A DNA stretch of 64,000 nucleotides from Cucumis sativus (lineage: Eukaryota > Streptophyta > Magnoliopsida > Cucurbitales > Cucurbitaceae). The stretch is taken from contig NC_026658.2 in assembly GCF_000004075.3 (NCBI RefSeq), forward strand, positions 1,054,001-1,118,000. Reading direction: 5' to 3'. A model generated the notes under the pieces. The model ran no database searches. It was given only the letters and a program-made list of their open reading frames with translations, and was not told the origin of the DNA. The position numbers were made by a program, and so were the translations under genes. Below are positions 1 through 14,050 of this stretch, in pieces. Positions within the stretch are counted from its first letter, which is position 1; every line of letters begins with the position of its first letter.

Positions 1-1013
1 GCAGCATAATATGTTTTGACAAGTGATAAATTTTGTGTAACTTGAGAATTCTCCATAGGCATTGGCCAACTTGTATTCTCTGAGTTGAATAACTGATGTG
101 TATTAGGACTTTTTTTTCTTTTTCTTTTTCTTTTTTTCATTGATGTATGTTGTGTTTGTTACCTTTGTGCATTAAACACAATGTGAAAGGCCTTTTTCCT
201 ATAGGTATAAAATACATCAGTATGCTGTTTTATTCAATAATAATATGTCATGTTGATGTAATAGCAAAAGAAATAATGCATTTGGATTGGAGTGAGTAAT
301 GAATGTTTTCTGCTTTGTTTCCTTTCAATCTCTCAATTTTGATTTTGATTTATTTTAAATATACTTGAATTTTCAGTGAAAAAAAGAACTATCTATTTAA
401 ATTAGTTTGTGAAATTGGACTTTTTCTTTTTCTTGGAAAAATACCAAATAAGAAGTGGATAACAAAACTTGGGCATTTGTAACTCCTTAATTAAGTAAAA
501 TAAATATAATTTCAAAGCAAAGCTCTCTTTATTACAATATTTACTATTTCTCATGTGGATTATTAAATGCAATAACTAAAAGGAATTAAAATGAAAAAGA
601 TTAGGAATAAAGAGGGAAGAGGTAAGAAAAATGTAATATTGATTAGATTATTAGAAACCTCAAACCACAAGAACAAAAGCTGGGTTTGGCAGAGATTACA
701 TTACCATAAAGAAAACACAAAATCAATTATATCCCTCTTAACCTAATAAACCCATACATCAATTAAATATTCATCTTCAAGAAAAGAACACAATGATCAT
801 CATCATTCTAAAAAATCAAACCCTTCCTTCTTCCTAAAGCTTCTCTTCTTCTTGTCCTTAGAGACTCACCACTTCCCCAAAACCAAAAAAGAAAAAGAAA
901 AAAAAAAAACAAAGAAATCCCATCTAATGGTGGAAGAGAATAACACAAAAAACCCATCTCTCACCATTCAAAATTAACCCTAATTTGTTAACAAAATCCA
1001 TGAATTTTAATTC
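1..1013. other. Intergenic flank, no gene seen
   Basis: AT-rich sequence with T-rich and A-rich tracts. I see no long reading frame. The first 250 bases could be the 3' end of a gene lying to the left, but nothing proves it. Bases from about 950 to 1013 probably hold the 3' UTR of the minus-strand SAM-domain gene that follows. Confidence 0.4.
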
Positions 1014-1616
1014 TCAAGTAGGTCTCAAATTCTGAAACATTGCATCCCACCTGATTTCCTCAACGCCCTCCTTCTTCTTCTCCTCCTCTGCCGCCGCCGC
1101 CGACCGTGCATCGTACAAGATCGGACCGGAAAAGTGTTGAATCCGCCGCCCGATCTTTACATCAGGATCCGGACTTCCATTGGTAAGAAGAAACCTCCCC
1201 TGCGTTTTCCCCACGCTAAATGTCTTGTTCCTCTTCAGAATTTTAGCGGCGTAACTTGATTTAGGAACAAGAACTAGGGCTTTGGATTCTTCTAATTGAT
1301 CGTCGTGATGAGTGAAGTTTCGTATGAGATTTGCGAACCGTCGTTTGGTTTTCTTGAGAGCGAGGAGAATACGAGTGATGGGACGAGGGTGGAGAGCGTT
1401 TTCTTTATGAACCAACTTAAGAATCTCTAGACGGTGTTTGGCTATGGAGATTCCGATGCTTTGGAGGAATTCATGATTGAAATAGAGAATGTCTTCGTGT
1501 TCGAGCTCGTTGTTGGCTAAGGCAAGGCCGTATTCGTAGACTAAAGATGGATGTAGAGATGTTCTTGAAAGCCATGAGAACCAATCCATCTCTGATTTGA
1601 TTTGATCTTCTCTCAT
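1014..1616 (-). CDS. Small SAM (sterile alpha motif) domain protein
   Basis: Single-exon frame of 200 residues beginning at an ATG (1614-1616). Residues about 11-70 fit a SAM fold: a Trp/Phe-rich first helix (MDWFSWLSR), then YEYGLALANNELEHEDILYF, the characteristic FLQSIGI-x-x-x-KHRLEILKLV stretch and a closing helix. A basic segment follows (about 83-98, LALKKTKRRFANLIRN), then a region of low predicted order with an acidic Lys/Glu run near 175-185. SAM domains generally mediate protein-protein or RNA contacts; the partner is not visible here. Small plant SAM proteins of this length exist and are mostly uncharacterised. A TATA-like box lies about 66 bases upstream, which leaves a short 5' UTR. 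The coding part is clearly more GC-rich than its surroundings, which supports a real gene. Confidence 0.85.
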   Translation of the reverse strand: MREDQIKSEMDWFSWLSRTSLHPSLVYEYGLALANNELEHEDILYFNHEFLQSIGISIAKHRLEILKLVHKENALHPRPITRILLALKKTKRRFANLIRNFTHHDDQLEESKALVLVPKSSYAAKILKRNKTFSVGKTQGRFLLTNGSPDPDVKIGRRIQHFSGPILYDARSAAAAEEEKKKEGVEEIRWDAMFQNLRPT

Positions 1617-1681
1617 TTTTTTTCTCTCTCTCTCTGAATTGGTTTACAAAATTTGCTTCAAAGTCTCACACAGATCCGCCA

Positions 1682-1689
1682 TTTTTATA
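1682..1689 (-). promoter_or_regulatory. TATA box of the SAM-domain gene
   Basis: On the minus strand this reads TATAAAAA, 66-73 bases upstream of the ATG. Transcription would start near 1650-1660 and give a 5' UTR of roughly 40 bases that includes a CT/GA repeat. Confidence 0.5.
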
Positions 1690-1699
1690 CTTCATAAAG

Positions 1700-4600
1700 A
1701 AGAAGAAAGAAGATGATGATGACGACCACCACCACACTTCTCTTTTTCCTTTTTTCTTTTTCTTTACTTGTGAAATTCAATATTCAAAAATTTTAATTTC
1801 TTACATAAATATTTATAATTTGTTGGTTTTAAATACTACTTTTGACTTTACCTTATTCTCATATTTTTTTTAAAGTAAAATAATATTATATATATATATT
1901 AGAATATTATTTGGTTAAAAAATATCTATTTTTAAAAATTAAAAAATAATATTAATAAACTAGCACGGATTTACTCAAAACAAAATACAAGAAATTGCAT
2001 TTTCTTGTATTTCAATTAAATATCATACACTTAAATTGTCATTTTTTAAAAATGAGAATTAAAAATAAAACAGCTAAACCTAAACTTAAATTAAAATCAT
2101 CTAATTTGAAATATAAGTTTTTTTTCCTTTTTTTTCTTCAATAATAAAAAACATTTCTGAGAATTATAAAAAGGGTTTTGTCCCGAAAAAGCGTTTATTT
2201 GAAAAGTCATAATATACTTTTTAAATTTAAATTTTTAGCCTTTGACTACTTTAAATTTGACTCATGTATTTATTTTTTTACATATAATTAAAAGAAATGT
2301 ATATTCTAAGAACAACAATTTAGTTTTTAATTACTTTCATATAAGCCTATCCTTTCTTAATTATTTAACGTTTTTATTATAAAGAAAAGTCGGCTTTTGA
2401 TTATGAATTTAATTCCATTTTATGTTAATTAAATCATAATTTGGATAATCTATTTTGATTCAACATTTTTGTTATATCAAAGGTCGGTTACTCACTAAGT
2501 TAATTTAATTTATCTTAATTCTAGCTTTCATTCAATAATGTAAATTATATTTTTTTTAATTGTTTAAGAGAAGAAGAAGAAAAAAAAAAAAGAAAGTTGA
2601 AAAAAACAGAGTCTAATTTTTTTTTCTTCTTATTTTACTGTTATTTCTCTTTTGACAAATTTGGTGTTGGTTTTTTTGTTATTATTTTTTAACAACGAAA
2701 GCAAAGTATTGTAGAAATATTTTATTAATTGCACTTTATCAGTCAATTTTCCATTAAAAGAAGTGTTAACTATTAGGTGAATTTATTTATTTTTTAGAAA
2801 ATTGACACAAAGTATACAAATTAGGTAGAAAATTTAGAACCCCTAAGAGGTTTAATTGAACCAACTACACTTCTCTATATAAATTATAATTAATTAACAA
2901 TATCAGTTTCTTTATATACATATACAAAGTGGAGTAGAATATTTGAATATAAAATTTAAACTAATTAAACTTTTTTGTTCTAAAATAACATACAAGTAAA
3001 AGTTTACACGTATAAGAATTGATTGCATATGAATTTGAAACGTATTCTTAACAAAGGTCCAAAACGATCCACTTGTGCATTTTTTTTCATAAGCTAATCG
3101 AGTTTTATTTGGTAGAAGGAGGTATTAATAAAAGGGTGTTAGGTTAAAGCTTGAGCGTGACAAAAGTACAAACATATGAGAGTGTGGGGTATGAACGAAG
3201 GCCAAATAGGTCACATTCCCTTCAAAATAGTGTATAGTGTGAGATATCAAATTGATGTAAAGTGAACCCCAAGGCTTGTTTTTGTTGAAATATGCAATTT
3301 TTTTCCCCATCAATCAAGGAGAGAAAAAGAGAGAAGATTGAATTGGTTGAACTAAAAAAAACAACTCTTTTGTGTTTTTGTTGAATTATGGTACCTAATA
3401 AAATAATTATAACAAATATATTGGCTTGTATATATCAAATGTAACTTAGAATAGAGAAGAAAATCGTTTTGGAAAGTTTTCACGAGAAACTTTTTCTTAG
3501 GAACATCTATTAATTGAATAGCATATAGCGTTGAAAAAATTAAATTAGACCAAACTTGTGGATAAAATAATCATACTTCATTCGACAAAAAATAAATTTA
3601 TCATATGATGCAACTATTCATTAAGAATTTAATTAGTGGTAGGTTTGAGTGGTTTTGATTTATACATCAAGCCTTTAATAACCAATGATATTAATATATG
3701 ATGTCACTCCTTATTTAGTAAAGAAGTGATTTTTTTTCTTTAATTTTATTAAAATGTGTTATCTTATACCTATCAATTAATAAAAATTAAAATGAAAAAA
3801 ATTATTTTAAAAAAGTTTGTTGTGTATGAAAGAGCATCTAATTACTTTCCTTTTTGGAGAAAAACAAAAATTGGAAATGCTTCAAAGTCAACTTTTTTGG
3901 GTTTGACTTAAATTCTTTTTTTTTTTTCCCTCAACTCTTTTATATATATAATGTGTGTATACAAATTATTTGTGTATTTGACCTTTAATGAAGAGGTAAG
4001 ACATGATTTTATTAGTTATATATATATATATATATATATACCTACAAAACATGTTTTTATTATTTTAATTCTCTTTGTACATTTCATTGCTTTTTAAATT
4101 AAAAAAAAATGTCTTTAGAAAAGTTTGATATTAAAAGCTTAGGCGTTGATGACGTTAAATTTTGGTCGAAATAAATCTTCACGTTAATGGTAATATTATA
4201 ATTTAATAAAGAGAGAACCGACAAAATTAAAGAGAATGACCTAATGCTCAAAATAGAAAAGAGATGAAATAAGAAGTTGTTAGATCAAGTTGAAGATCTT
4301 ATGTCTTAGATTTAGAAGCTATAACTAATATATTCATATGAAGAATGAGATAAAATTTACCTTTTTCTTCATATGGTATATTGTGATAGTTCTTTTCTAA
4401 TTCTAATAAGTTGATATGATTTGATAAATCTATTTTATCTAGTATTTTTTTTCTTCCTATATTTCTCTATATTAAAATTCACCTTCAATAGTTGTTGAAT
4501 TATTGATAATAATAAAGGTTGATTAAGTCATTTGAGTTCAAAGTTGTGAATCCAATTGTGATTTAAACACTTATTTCAATTGGAATTTTGATAGCGGTTT

Positions 4601-6340
4601 AGGGTAGCAATCTATATTTGACTATTAAATTTCTAAAACTCATAAATGTAATGTTAAAGTGTAACCAATATTTATAGTTTTATAGATAAGTATAAAAGCT
4701 AAATTAAATTTTCTATTAAAGTATAAATATAACTTAATATTAAAAAAATCAATTATAAAGATATCAAATTAAATCTAAACCAATACTAATCATAAATAGT
4801 AAAGATTTCATGTCACATTTCTATAATAATTGTACTCATTTTTTAAAAATAATTGTCTCAACTATTGAACTATATTCTCGCACAATAGATCTAACACATG
4901 AGTATTTGAATTAGACATGTAAACATTTATAATTCCGTCGTTTAATGATTTGATATAAAATGGGGATATAGTTCACAAACAAAATATTATCCAAAAATAA
5001 AAAGGAAATTAATTTGAAAGCAATAATTTGATATAAACATTAAAAAATATGAAAGAAAGAAGAGAAAAAGACAGAAAAGCAAAAAGGTATTTTGTTTGAG
5101 AGTCAAAATTTGCAAACATTCATTCACATGCTTTGCTATCAATTTCATTTTGGAAGAGAGCTTCACGGATTCAATTTGCTTTCTTTATTGCAATTTTTTA
5201 AATCACTATTTTGTATGAACTTATATTGGCATTTTCTTTTTCATTTTTTGGATTGTTTGATTTAGACAAATAAGGAGTTATATAATTTAAATAGATGTTT
5301 GCATATACATGTGAAAATTTCAATTCATTATAGTCTCCACCAACTTGATTTCATCTAAATAATTGATGTAGATGTAGTTATATTCACGTAATAATTCTAA
5401 TAGCTTTATCGATTAATTGTCGTCACGTGATTAACAAGAATTCTAAAATAAATGACGTTTTTAAATATAACAAAATGTTCTATGTTAATTTATATTTAAA
5501 AGTGTAAATTAAATAGTTGATTTATGCTAAAATTGTTATTAGATCTAATAATTGAATTTCATTACCTTCCAAAAGAACAAAAACACTAAAATAATTTATT
5601 ACATTTAAAATATATATTAATGCATTTGTAGAAATCAACAAAGATATTTTAAACAAAATATGCCATATCAGAGAATAAACCAAAAGTGTTATTAAAAAAA
5701 AAAAGAGACTAATTTTATATAATTTGATTTTGATAGTTAGATGCATAATTAAATTATTGCAAGTAAGGATGCCTATTTAATTGGTAGAGTTCCGTTTCTA
5801 ATGAGGTAGGAATTTATGAATACATGGAAATGGAAGTAGGGAGTATTCTTTTTTCGAGGTCGAAGACAGAGAATACATTTCACAGTCCTACTTTGATCCA
5901 CCGACCTACCCTAAAACAAAAAGAGACATGAAATTTGTGAGGATGAAAAATGTGATAGGGGTTGGGAACGCGAGTAGCATTTTGGTCTCACCTTGCTCCG
6001 TGGACATCTCTAATTGCAAGGTTATAGATGTAACAATCTAAGCTTAAAAGATGCAAATCTAAATCTAAGCCTAAATATGATAAAATTAACCAAAATGTTT
6101 ATAAAATATACCAAATTTTGGATTTTATGATAGATATAGTGTTGGAGAACTTTTGCTATATATAAATATTTTGAACTAACTTTGGCATTTACATTTTGAT
6201 TTATATGAATGTTGCATTTAATTTGAATTTCAAAAATTAAGAAAATACTACATTCTACAATTATCCCTTCATAATAAAAATATGGCCTTTAAAAGAGATT
6301 GGGTTCTCAATAATCCACAATTTGTAGAAGTTGTGTTGGA
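1700..6340. other. Gene desert, first part
   Basis: Very AT-rich sequence without a convincing coding region. The short frames here (for example 3125-3313 and 5522-5746, both minus) have low-complexity composition and no recognisable domain. A TA microsatellite lies at about 4015-4040. A patch at 5870-6020 is less AT-rich and reads like a decayed dispersed repeat, but I cannot name a family. Confidence 0.5.
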
Positions 6341-6345
6341 AGGGT

Positions 6346-6390
6346 GGGCCTATTCTGTATTGGGCCTTGGCCCAATAAATATATACAATA
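6346..6390. promoter_or_regulatory. Cluster of three site II (TGGGCC/GGCCCA) motifs
   Basis: TGGGCC occurs at 6346-6351 and again at 6361-6366, followed after two bases by GGCCCA at 6369-6374. The last two form an inverted repeat with 9-base arms (TATTGGGCC / GGCCCAATA, 6358-6377). A TATA-like stretch (AATATATAC) comes right after. Site II elements of this form are bound by TCP factors and are common in promoters of plant housekeeping genes. No gene is visible on either side, so this may be a relic or a promoter for a non-coding transcript. Confidence 0.35.
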
Positions 6391-9300
6391 ACTTTGCTCA
6401 TTAAGGTCTGAAATAACTCTTATAAGTATACATATTTCATTTCTTTCTTTACTATAATCTACATTTTTCAACTATTATTCATTCAATATAAAAATTACAT
6501 TAAATTGTTTTCTTCTTATACTATGAATTTTTCCAAAAAAAAAATATTTTCTCTTTTTCATTTTTGAACTCATATACAAAAATTAAAATAAAATTAAAAT
6601 TGAAACTAAACATGTTCAAGACATAATGTAATGAAAATAAGAAATTTGTTATAGTTTGCTCTCAATTCTATGAATTTTTAAACACAAATAATCAAATAGA
6701 GCCTTAGATTTTAATATATTGATTATGATGATAAGATTAAGGGCTAATTTTGATCACGTTTAATGCTTAGTTATATAAATAAAATAAACAAATAAAAGTT
6801 CCAATTATATATATTAATCATTAAATCCCATTAACAGGATGTATTGAAAATATAAAAGTAATTGGTACTATTTTTAGCTAAAGTATACACAATGCACAGC
6901 CAACTTATATAAGATATCACTTCTAACGTCAAGATTAATAGTATTTATATATACATTAACATTATATGTTGAACTTATAATAAATGCTTTGAAACATTAT
7001 TACTTTACTTTGTTTTTTGTCTTTATAATTGATTACGAAAGATAATTATTTTCATTGGTATTGAATTTATTGTAACGATGATATATGTTTAAAGTGGACA
7101 ATATCACACTATCATTATATATATATATATATATATAACTTTTTTTGTAGCTTTAGTGAAAAGAAAAGGGGGAAAAGAGAGAGAAGGAAAAAGAGAAGAA
7201 AATGGAGTTTGTGGGAAATAGTTTTGAAGAAATAATAATATATATAGATAAAGGAGGATTCTCTTTTGAAAGAACCTTCTTCCTCCAAATGCCAACATCC
7301 CATGAAAGAGAGAGTGTGAAGGAAGTGAATTTAATGACACACACCAACATTTATTTTTTTCCTTTTCTTTTCTTTTCTAATTATTATTATTAATATTATT
7401 TACCCTTCTTGATTCCCCTTCTCCTTTTTCACTTTTCTTTTGTTTTTTCTTACCTTTTAAATTATCATTCCTTTTTCTCTAACTTGATGGTGGTCTCTTT
7501 CCACTTTTTCTAAGTTTTTTCTTCTTCTTCTTCTTCCTTCTTTTCATCTTTTGAAGGAAACGCATGTCCATCTTTCATTCTTTCTTATATTATATATATA
7601 CACACACACATATATATATCCTTTTCAACTCTTTCTTATTCTTTTCAACTTCATTCCCGGGTTTTGTTTCATTCCCTTTCTACTTCTTACACTTTCTTTC
7701 TAAGTTTTGACGAGGGTATCAATTATGCTTCTTACTTCACTTTGACTAATCTTATAAAACAATCTACCTAACTCTACTCAAAACATTTTAGTGTGGTCTG
7801 TTCTTGGTATTTTAAATAGCTTTCAAGTGTATCTTAAGCTTCTTCTTTTTTTTTTTTCTTTTGTCGTTATATTTTTCTTAGGAAAGCTTTCTTGATTTCA
7901 ATCCTTTTCCAATTAGTGGTTGTCTATTTAAGGTGTTATGTTAACCTTGAAAGCGATGGACGTGAGATAATTGACACCATGGATCGTGTCAATATCATCT
8001 TCAAGTTAATGTTAATGCTACTATTAATTTTAAGTTCATTCAAACTTTTTATTTTTCCTTTTCCCTGTAGATATGATATCTTTATTTAGTCTTTATCATA
8101 AATTATTCTAATTCCTTCTTGTAATAATTAAGAATATACTGGGAAAGCCCCCAAGACTATATGCCAACTATTATGTGATTAATTTGAGATGAATTCTATA
8201 ATTAAGCTAGGTTGATGTGTTATTATAGCCAATTAAAACCCTTTTTCACAATGTTCATATTACTTGTATTTGATAATTAATTATCAATGTTGCTTTAAAT
8301 TTCTTTGTTATTGTAAAGTTGAATTGTTCCTAAGGTCTACAATAGATTATTAGTTTTTTTAAATAAATTCAATTCTATAGTATTTGCGTGCTAAAAATGA
8401 TTAGTATAGGAGAATCGTTAATGAAAGTGGTTTAGAAAAGCAATTTAAGATTTATTTTCAAAAGCCACTTCAAATTAAACTCTCTAGTTGTTGACCAATC
8501 AAATCCATACTCTAATATCACCTTTTTCATTAACCTTTATATGCCCTCTTTTTATGACATAGTAAACAAAGTAATTTTGCTTCACTCCTAATTTCCTTTT
8601 CTAATTGTTATATTTCTGTGGTTTAAGAAATTAGGTTTATTTATTATATATTTAAGTGGTTAATCTAATGTAATTACTATAATAACACATAGACTTTGTT
8701 TGAGAATATTGAATTTAATAAATATTTAAATTAAAGTCCTTATCATTCATAAAAAGTCAATTATTTGGAACTTTGTAAAATTACAAAAGCGTCCCCAGTG
8801 GATCCAAGTTGTTTGAAATTTGAAAATTCTATGTTTGAAAATGACATCTATCTTATTCCTCCCCATTTTATTTTTTATTTTTTTATTTTTATTAGTATTA
8901 TTTAGGGTATTAAATTAATGTCACCATCTCACATTATTTAAATACTGAAATACCACAAAAAAAAAGAAAAAAGAGTTTTCTCGAATTTTATATCATATCA
9001 TCTTGGTCCACAAAATTCAAACCTTTATTTATTTATTTTTTTCCATTCTTTTCCTCTTTTTCAATCAATTATAAATCAAACAAAATACTTTATAACTTTG
9101 TAATATTAAAAATTAAAGTCGTAACTCACTATAATTGATGACGGTTAGTGTTTCATATGTTAGCATTGTATTGACTATTGAGTGACTTGGACATTCAACA
9201 TATCTATGTGTTGAGTTTGTTCAATTTTAATCTTTATTTTTTATAGATTTAAATTTAACGTTTTCTTACAAAATAAAATTAACTTTTTAGGGAATAAATT

Positions 9301-10094
9301 CAAAGACTCAATTAATCAATTTTGTTTTTCTAAAATATTTTAAGTATTGATATAAATTAATGTTTAAATAAATAAATAGAATGTTTACAAAAATAGCAAA
9401 AGAAAAATTATGATAATAAAATCTACGTCACTTACCTTTTTAAAATTATAAAAAAATTACGATATAAAAAAGAGGGGTTGTAAGTTGTTTTTTTTCTAAA
9501 AAAGTTATTATCTAATGTAATTTTCCTAAATAAATATTTTAGAAGATTTAAATTAATTTGGAGGGAGAAGGTAGAAGTTATGAAAAGTGATAAATATGTA
9601 TTTTTAGGAAAATAAAATTAAGATGATTTAATTTCCCTATTAGCCAATTAAAAAAGAATAGCCTATTCTTAACATCACTTGTTATGATTGGAATTGACAC
9701 CTCATCTCATAATAACATCACTTGTTATTTTTATTCTAATATCTTTTGAAATTATTATCTTCATATGTCACCATCAAAATTAGTAACATTGGCTATCAAA
9801 TATATTTGTTTATATGCTTAATCATACATGCCCTTACTAAAATTAAATTTTAAAAATGTTGGAATTGATCTATTACTTTATTTGGTTAATGAAGTAAATA
9901 AAGTAAAATTATAAAGTTTTTTTTTTCTATTCATAACAATTACCCATTTAGTTTTAATTTTCACCTATAAACTCAATGTACCTTCTACCATAAACAACTT
10001 GGAGATGTGGACACATGTCACTTCCTTTCACCAAAAATTCAACTTGTCTTATTATGAAAATAATTTATTTCGAATAGGATGTTTAACAAAAACG
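6391..10094. other. Gene desert, continued
   Basis: No supported gene. A TA repeat lies at about 7115-7137. Pyrimidine-rich tracts run across 7350-7880, and overlapping short frames on both strands at 7104-7393 are side products of that composition. Nothing resembles a transposon protein. Confidence 0.5.
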
Positions 10095-10150
10095 TCATTT
10101 GTCAAGCCTTTATAACTCAATTGGTTAAGAAAAGTCTCGCTCTCTCGGTT
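10095..10150 (+). repeat. SINE-like head with tRNA A-box motif (tentative)
   Basis: The stretch around TATAACTCAATTGGTTAAG (10111-10129) closely resembles the D-arm/A-box of a plant tRNA and the 5' head of tRNA-derived SINEs. No convincing B box follows at the expected distance and no cloverleaf can be drawn, so this is a decayed element rather than a tRNA gene. Confidence 0.3.
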
Positions 10151-13100
10151 TTTAGTTTATAGAATTTTTATTTTTAACATGTACCATTTGAACACATGTA
10201 TTTGAGTGGTGCGTCCCACAAGAAGAAGGCAGGAGGGAGCGTGGACAAGAGCGACTTTTAGAAATAGAATTTGTACCCTCCTCTACCTCTACCAATTAGT
10301 ACGAAAAAGGAAAAGACATCAATAAAATCATATAAAACCTCTTTCTTTAACTATATTCTATTTTAAAAAAATAAATCCATTATATCAAATTTGACATGTA
10401 TGGTTGGAAGGAAACTCTTAATATAAATTTGAAATAAATATCACATGGATAATCATGGTCAAATTTCACGAGAGTGTTATTACGTTTACATTTTCCTACA
10501 TAGGACACTCTCACAACAATTGACATGCAATCCAACTGAGTTAAGCATTGAAGTACGTCGTGTATAAGCAGGTGTTCGATAGAGTTTTTTTTTTATAAAA
10601 AAAATAGTTTTTTTTTTTTTTTAGTTTATCCAAACAGGTTGTTCATAAATTTTGATTCAAATTACAATCCCACATTGTTCCAACTTTTTCAATAGTTTCT
10701 CCATGTGTCAACAACTTTTCTACAATCACACATGGAATGTATGGACCTCCTAAATTAGGAGTATGCATGAGTATCCTGAATGCATCTCACCTTATGTACT
10801 AAATAGTTGTATTATTATGTTTGTAAGTTACATCCTTCAAAGTTATTATTTGTCTCTATTAACATCGTCTTTTGTTATAACATTTGGAGTCTAAAAATTG
10901 TCTTCTTCAAACTTCAATTAATAGTTTGCACTCCAAACACCAATTATTATATATAAACAATTAATAACGGTTAACTAAATAACATCAATTTTCACTTTCT
11001 CCTTAAATTTATTATACTTTATCATAAACTAATATATTTAATTTAGTCCTATTAACTAACAAAATGTATTTTTTTTCAATCATGTATCAATTATTTTGCA
11101 TACGAGAGATTTAAAAAAAAAAAAACATTGTTCAACTAGTTATGAATATGTGTATAAATTAGTATTTTATTAGCTCCACTAATGTTGACAAATTTTCACG
11201 TATGCAATATTTAGATTAGTATAAAGATTCACCTCCAATAACTCAAATAACTCGAACATTAAAATTAAAATTTTTAATTATTTATTCATTCTCAATATAT
11301 TATTAAAATAAAAAATTCATGTGTAATAAATTTCATCTTTTAGGAGTGTTTGGAAGAAGAAGATCAAAGGTCGGAGGTCACACGCGACATGTACTAAATG
11401 AGTGGAATCCACTAGAAGGGTCCATCTTCTATGTCCCACTCCTCTCCCCATTTTCTTTTTTTATTATTATTGTTCTTTGAGATCTAAATCAATAATAATA
11501 TCTCTTTTCTTTTCTTTTCCTTTTTCTGTTTAATTAAATCCAATAAAAATCCATTTATATTAAGAAAATAGAAATTAAAAAAGCCTTATTTCTCGTGTCT
11601 CTTTATTTCTCTCGTCTCCTCATTATCTCCTTTTATATATTTCATTCATTCATTCATTTTTCTTTATATTTATTTTTATTTTCTCTTTCCCTTTTTGAAA
11701 GTGACTATTAAAAACAAAACCCCAAATTCCATTTTCCTTTCTCTCCCTCTCATCACTCATCACTCATCAAACTTTCCCTTCATTCTTTTTCCATATTTAG
11801 ATCTCTCAATTAATCTCTTTCCTCCTCTCTTAATAATTAACTATTAGTTCTCAATTACTCTTCCTAATAATAATATTAGCCGCCTACTTCTTCCAAACCA
11901 TTTTACATCTCACACTCCATCCTATTTATTAATTATCAACCAAAAAAAAAACGTACAAATATAATTTTGTTAGTCATAGAAAACGTACTTTTGGATTTCT
12001 TATAACCTTTTTACATAGAATATAATATAAAATAATTAATTATGTTTGGTTAAATAAATTATTTATTAATTTAACATAATTTTTTAGTTTTTATTTTAAC
12101 ATGCAAATATGATGCAATGATATACACGTTGTGGATTTATCTTTTCAAATTTTGGTTATCTTTATAATTATTTTTCTTAAATTCTTATCAAATAAATAGT
12201 TTATAGTTATCACTTAAATAAACTATATGGTATGAAAACACAATCTAATAGTTTTTTTTTTCTTTCAAAAGACTAGGACAATTTCAAGCTAAGTTTTATT
12301 AGATTAGGTTGACAACGAGAAACCAAGTCGATAGGTTAATAGAATATAATTTTTTTTATTTTTATTTAATTAAAAATAAAGTATTGGGTATGGTGGGTAA
12401 CATCATGGCCCACCTTTCTTTCTTTATTTTTAATTTTTTTTAAAATTTATGATAATTGATAATAATAAAAAAGAATGGTTGGATAAGGAAAAGACAAACA
12501 AATGAATAAAGGTATATTAGTTCTTAATTATTGGGACTGAAATGAATGGAAACATAAAGTCAAGAATAATCAAATTTTAATATTTTTCTTATAGAAAAAA
12601 TTGAGTAATTTATTTAATTTTTTGTGAGTGGAGAAATTATCGATCCAACCAGATGCTGTCTCCTTATTGGAGGCTATTCATTTCGTTTTCACGTGATTCT
12701 CAATTTCCCTCTTTTTCACTCTTTTTCTAACACATTTAAAACCAACTCACCATTTTTGTTTCATCGACTATAAATAATTTATCTTCTTTTTTCTTCTTTC
12801 TATTTTTCAAGAGAGACTCTTTAAATAAATTATCATTAACACGTTTTTTTACCTAAACTCTATTTCATCCCTTTGATTTCAAATTAATTATCTTCCCTAT
12901 TTTGACTTTATATTTTAATATTTGTCATTTATGTACGCTTCTAAAATTATAATTAATTAACAAACAATGTTAAAATTAATTAATTATAATATTTTCTTGC
13001 TAATTATTGTAGTTAAATTATAGACATTGATCCGAATATCTAAAGTGAGTATTTAGTAAAAATTTAAAATCTGTCGTTAAAATGTTTTCTAAAAGTAAAA

Positions 13101-13924
13101 ATAAAAGCATGGGACAAAGTTAATTTTCTTTCTGAGTTTAATAAGAATATAACAGAATAAAATAGATTTTTAAAAAATCGTAAAATAGAGAACATTTAAC
13201 GAAATATTTATAATTTTTTTTTATTTTTGAAGAACCTTTTAAAAATGTCATTTTCAGAATTAAAAAAGAAAAAGAAAAAGAAACTTAAAAGTTACAAAAA
13301 TGACATTTAAATCCAAAAAAAAGAAAAAGAAGAAGAAGAAAAAAAAATGAAGTTCACATGAGTAGGGGGATATATTAGTGCTTTGAGTTGATGTGAAATT
13401 TTGGTCCAATAATATATAGACAACTGTATATGAAGTTCTTTTAATATTTTCTATTTCCTTTTTTTTCTCTTTCTCCAAATAGTGCTTTTGAAAAGATTGA
13501 TTGGGCCATCTCACCTTACCCTTATTTGCCTAATTTCCTACCTGGCTTTTTACCAATGGAGATAATAATCTTTTTCTTTTTTCTTCATAATTAATTCTTT
13601 TATTCTTAGGTTGCTATATATTTCATACATCTTTTGGAATAAAGTTGTGAAATTATGTTTTTAGCCTCAAAATTATTTTTTAACTATTGGATGTATAGCT
13701 ACCTAGGTAATTAATTATTCAAATATCTTTACTTTAGATTAGATACTTTATAGTACAATGATTTTCTTATTTGGTGTAATATATTAAAAGAAAAAAAAAA
13801 GTACCATACTCCAATTTTCTTTTTTTGGGTGGGAAACAAATATATAGTCTTTTTGTAATAACACTTTAGTGAATATGTACATTAAATCAATTAATCAAAT
13901 TGGCTATTTAGGTAATGCATCAAA
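10151..13924. other. Gene desert, continued
   Basis: No supported gene. A somewhat less AT-rich patch at 11340-11455 contains an inverted AGTGG/CCACT pair and a pyrimidine-rich stretch. It could be regulatory or a repeat remnant. The frame at 13260-13514 (minus) is driven by a poly-A/G tract and is not credible as a gene. Confidence 0.5.
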
Positions 13925-14050
13925 ACAAACTTCAACCTATGTAGCAAATCTTCTTTTTAGGGTTCAGTTAGTACATGAACCTATGACCTTAGAGAAGGAA
14001 AGTCGAGTCACTTATTGTTCAGCTAAGCTCTCTTCAGCTCAGAGCTGCTA
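13925..14050 (-). repeat. SINE-like or tRNA-like remnant (tentative)
   Basis: On the minus strand, GAGCTTAGCTGAACAATAAG is followed by GACTCGACTTTCC and then AAGGTCATAGGTTCATGTAC. The order and spacing of an A-box-like and a GGTTC-type B-box-like segment suggest a diverged tRNA-derived SINE head. A 70-residue plus-strand frame through this stretch (13869-14081) matches no family I know. Confidence 0.3.

Noticed and set aside
7104..7393. Four overlapping 60-80 codon frames on both strands
   Set aside because: All arise from TA repeats and pyrimidine-rich tracts; mutually exclusive and without domains.
10111..10129. Possible tRNA gene
   Set aside because: Only the D-arm-like part matches; no acceptor stem, anticodon arm or T arm can be paired.
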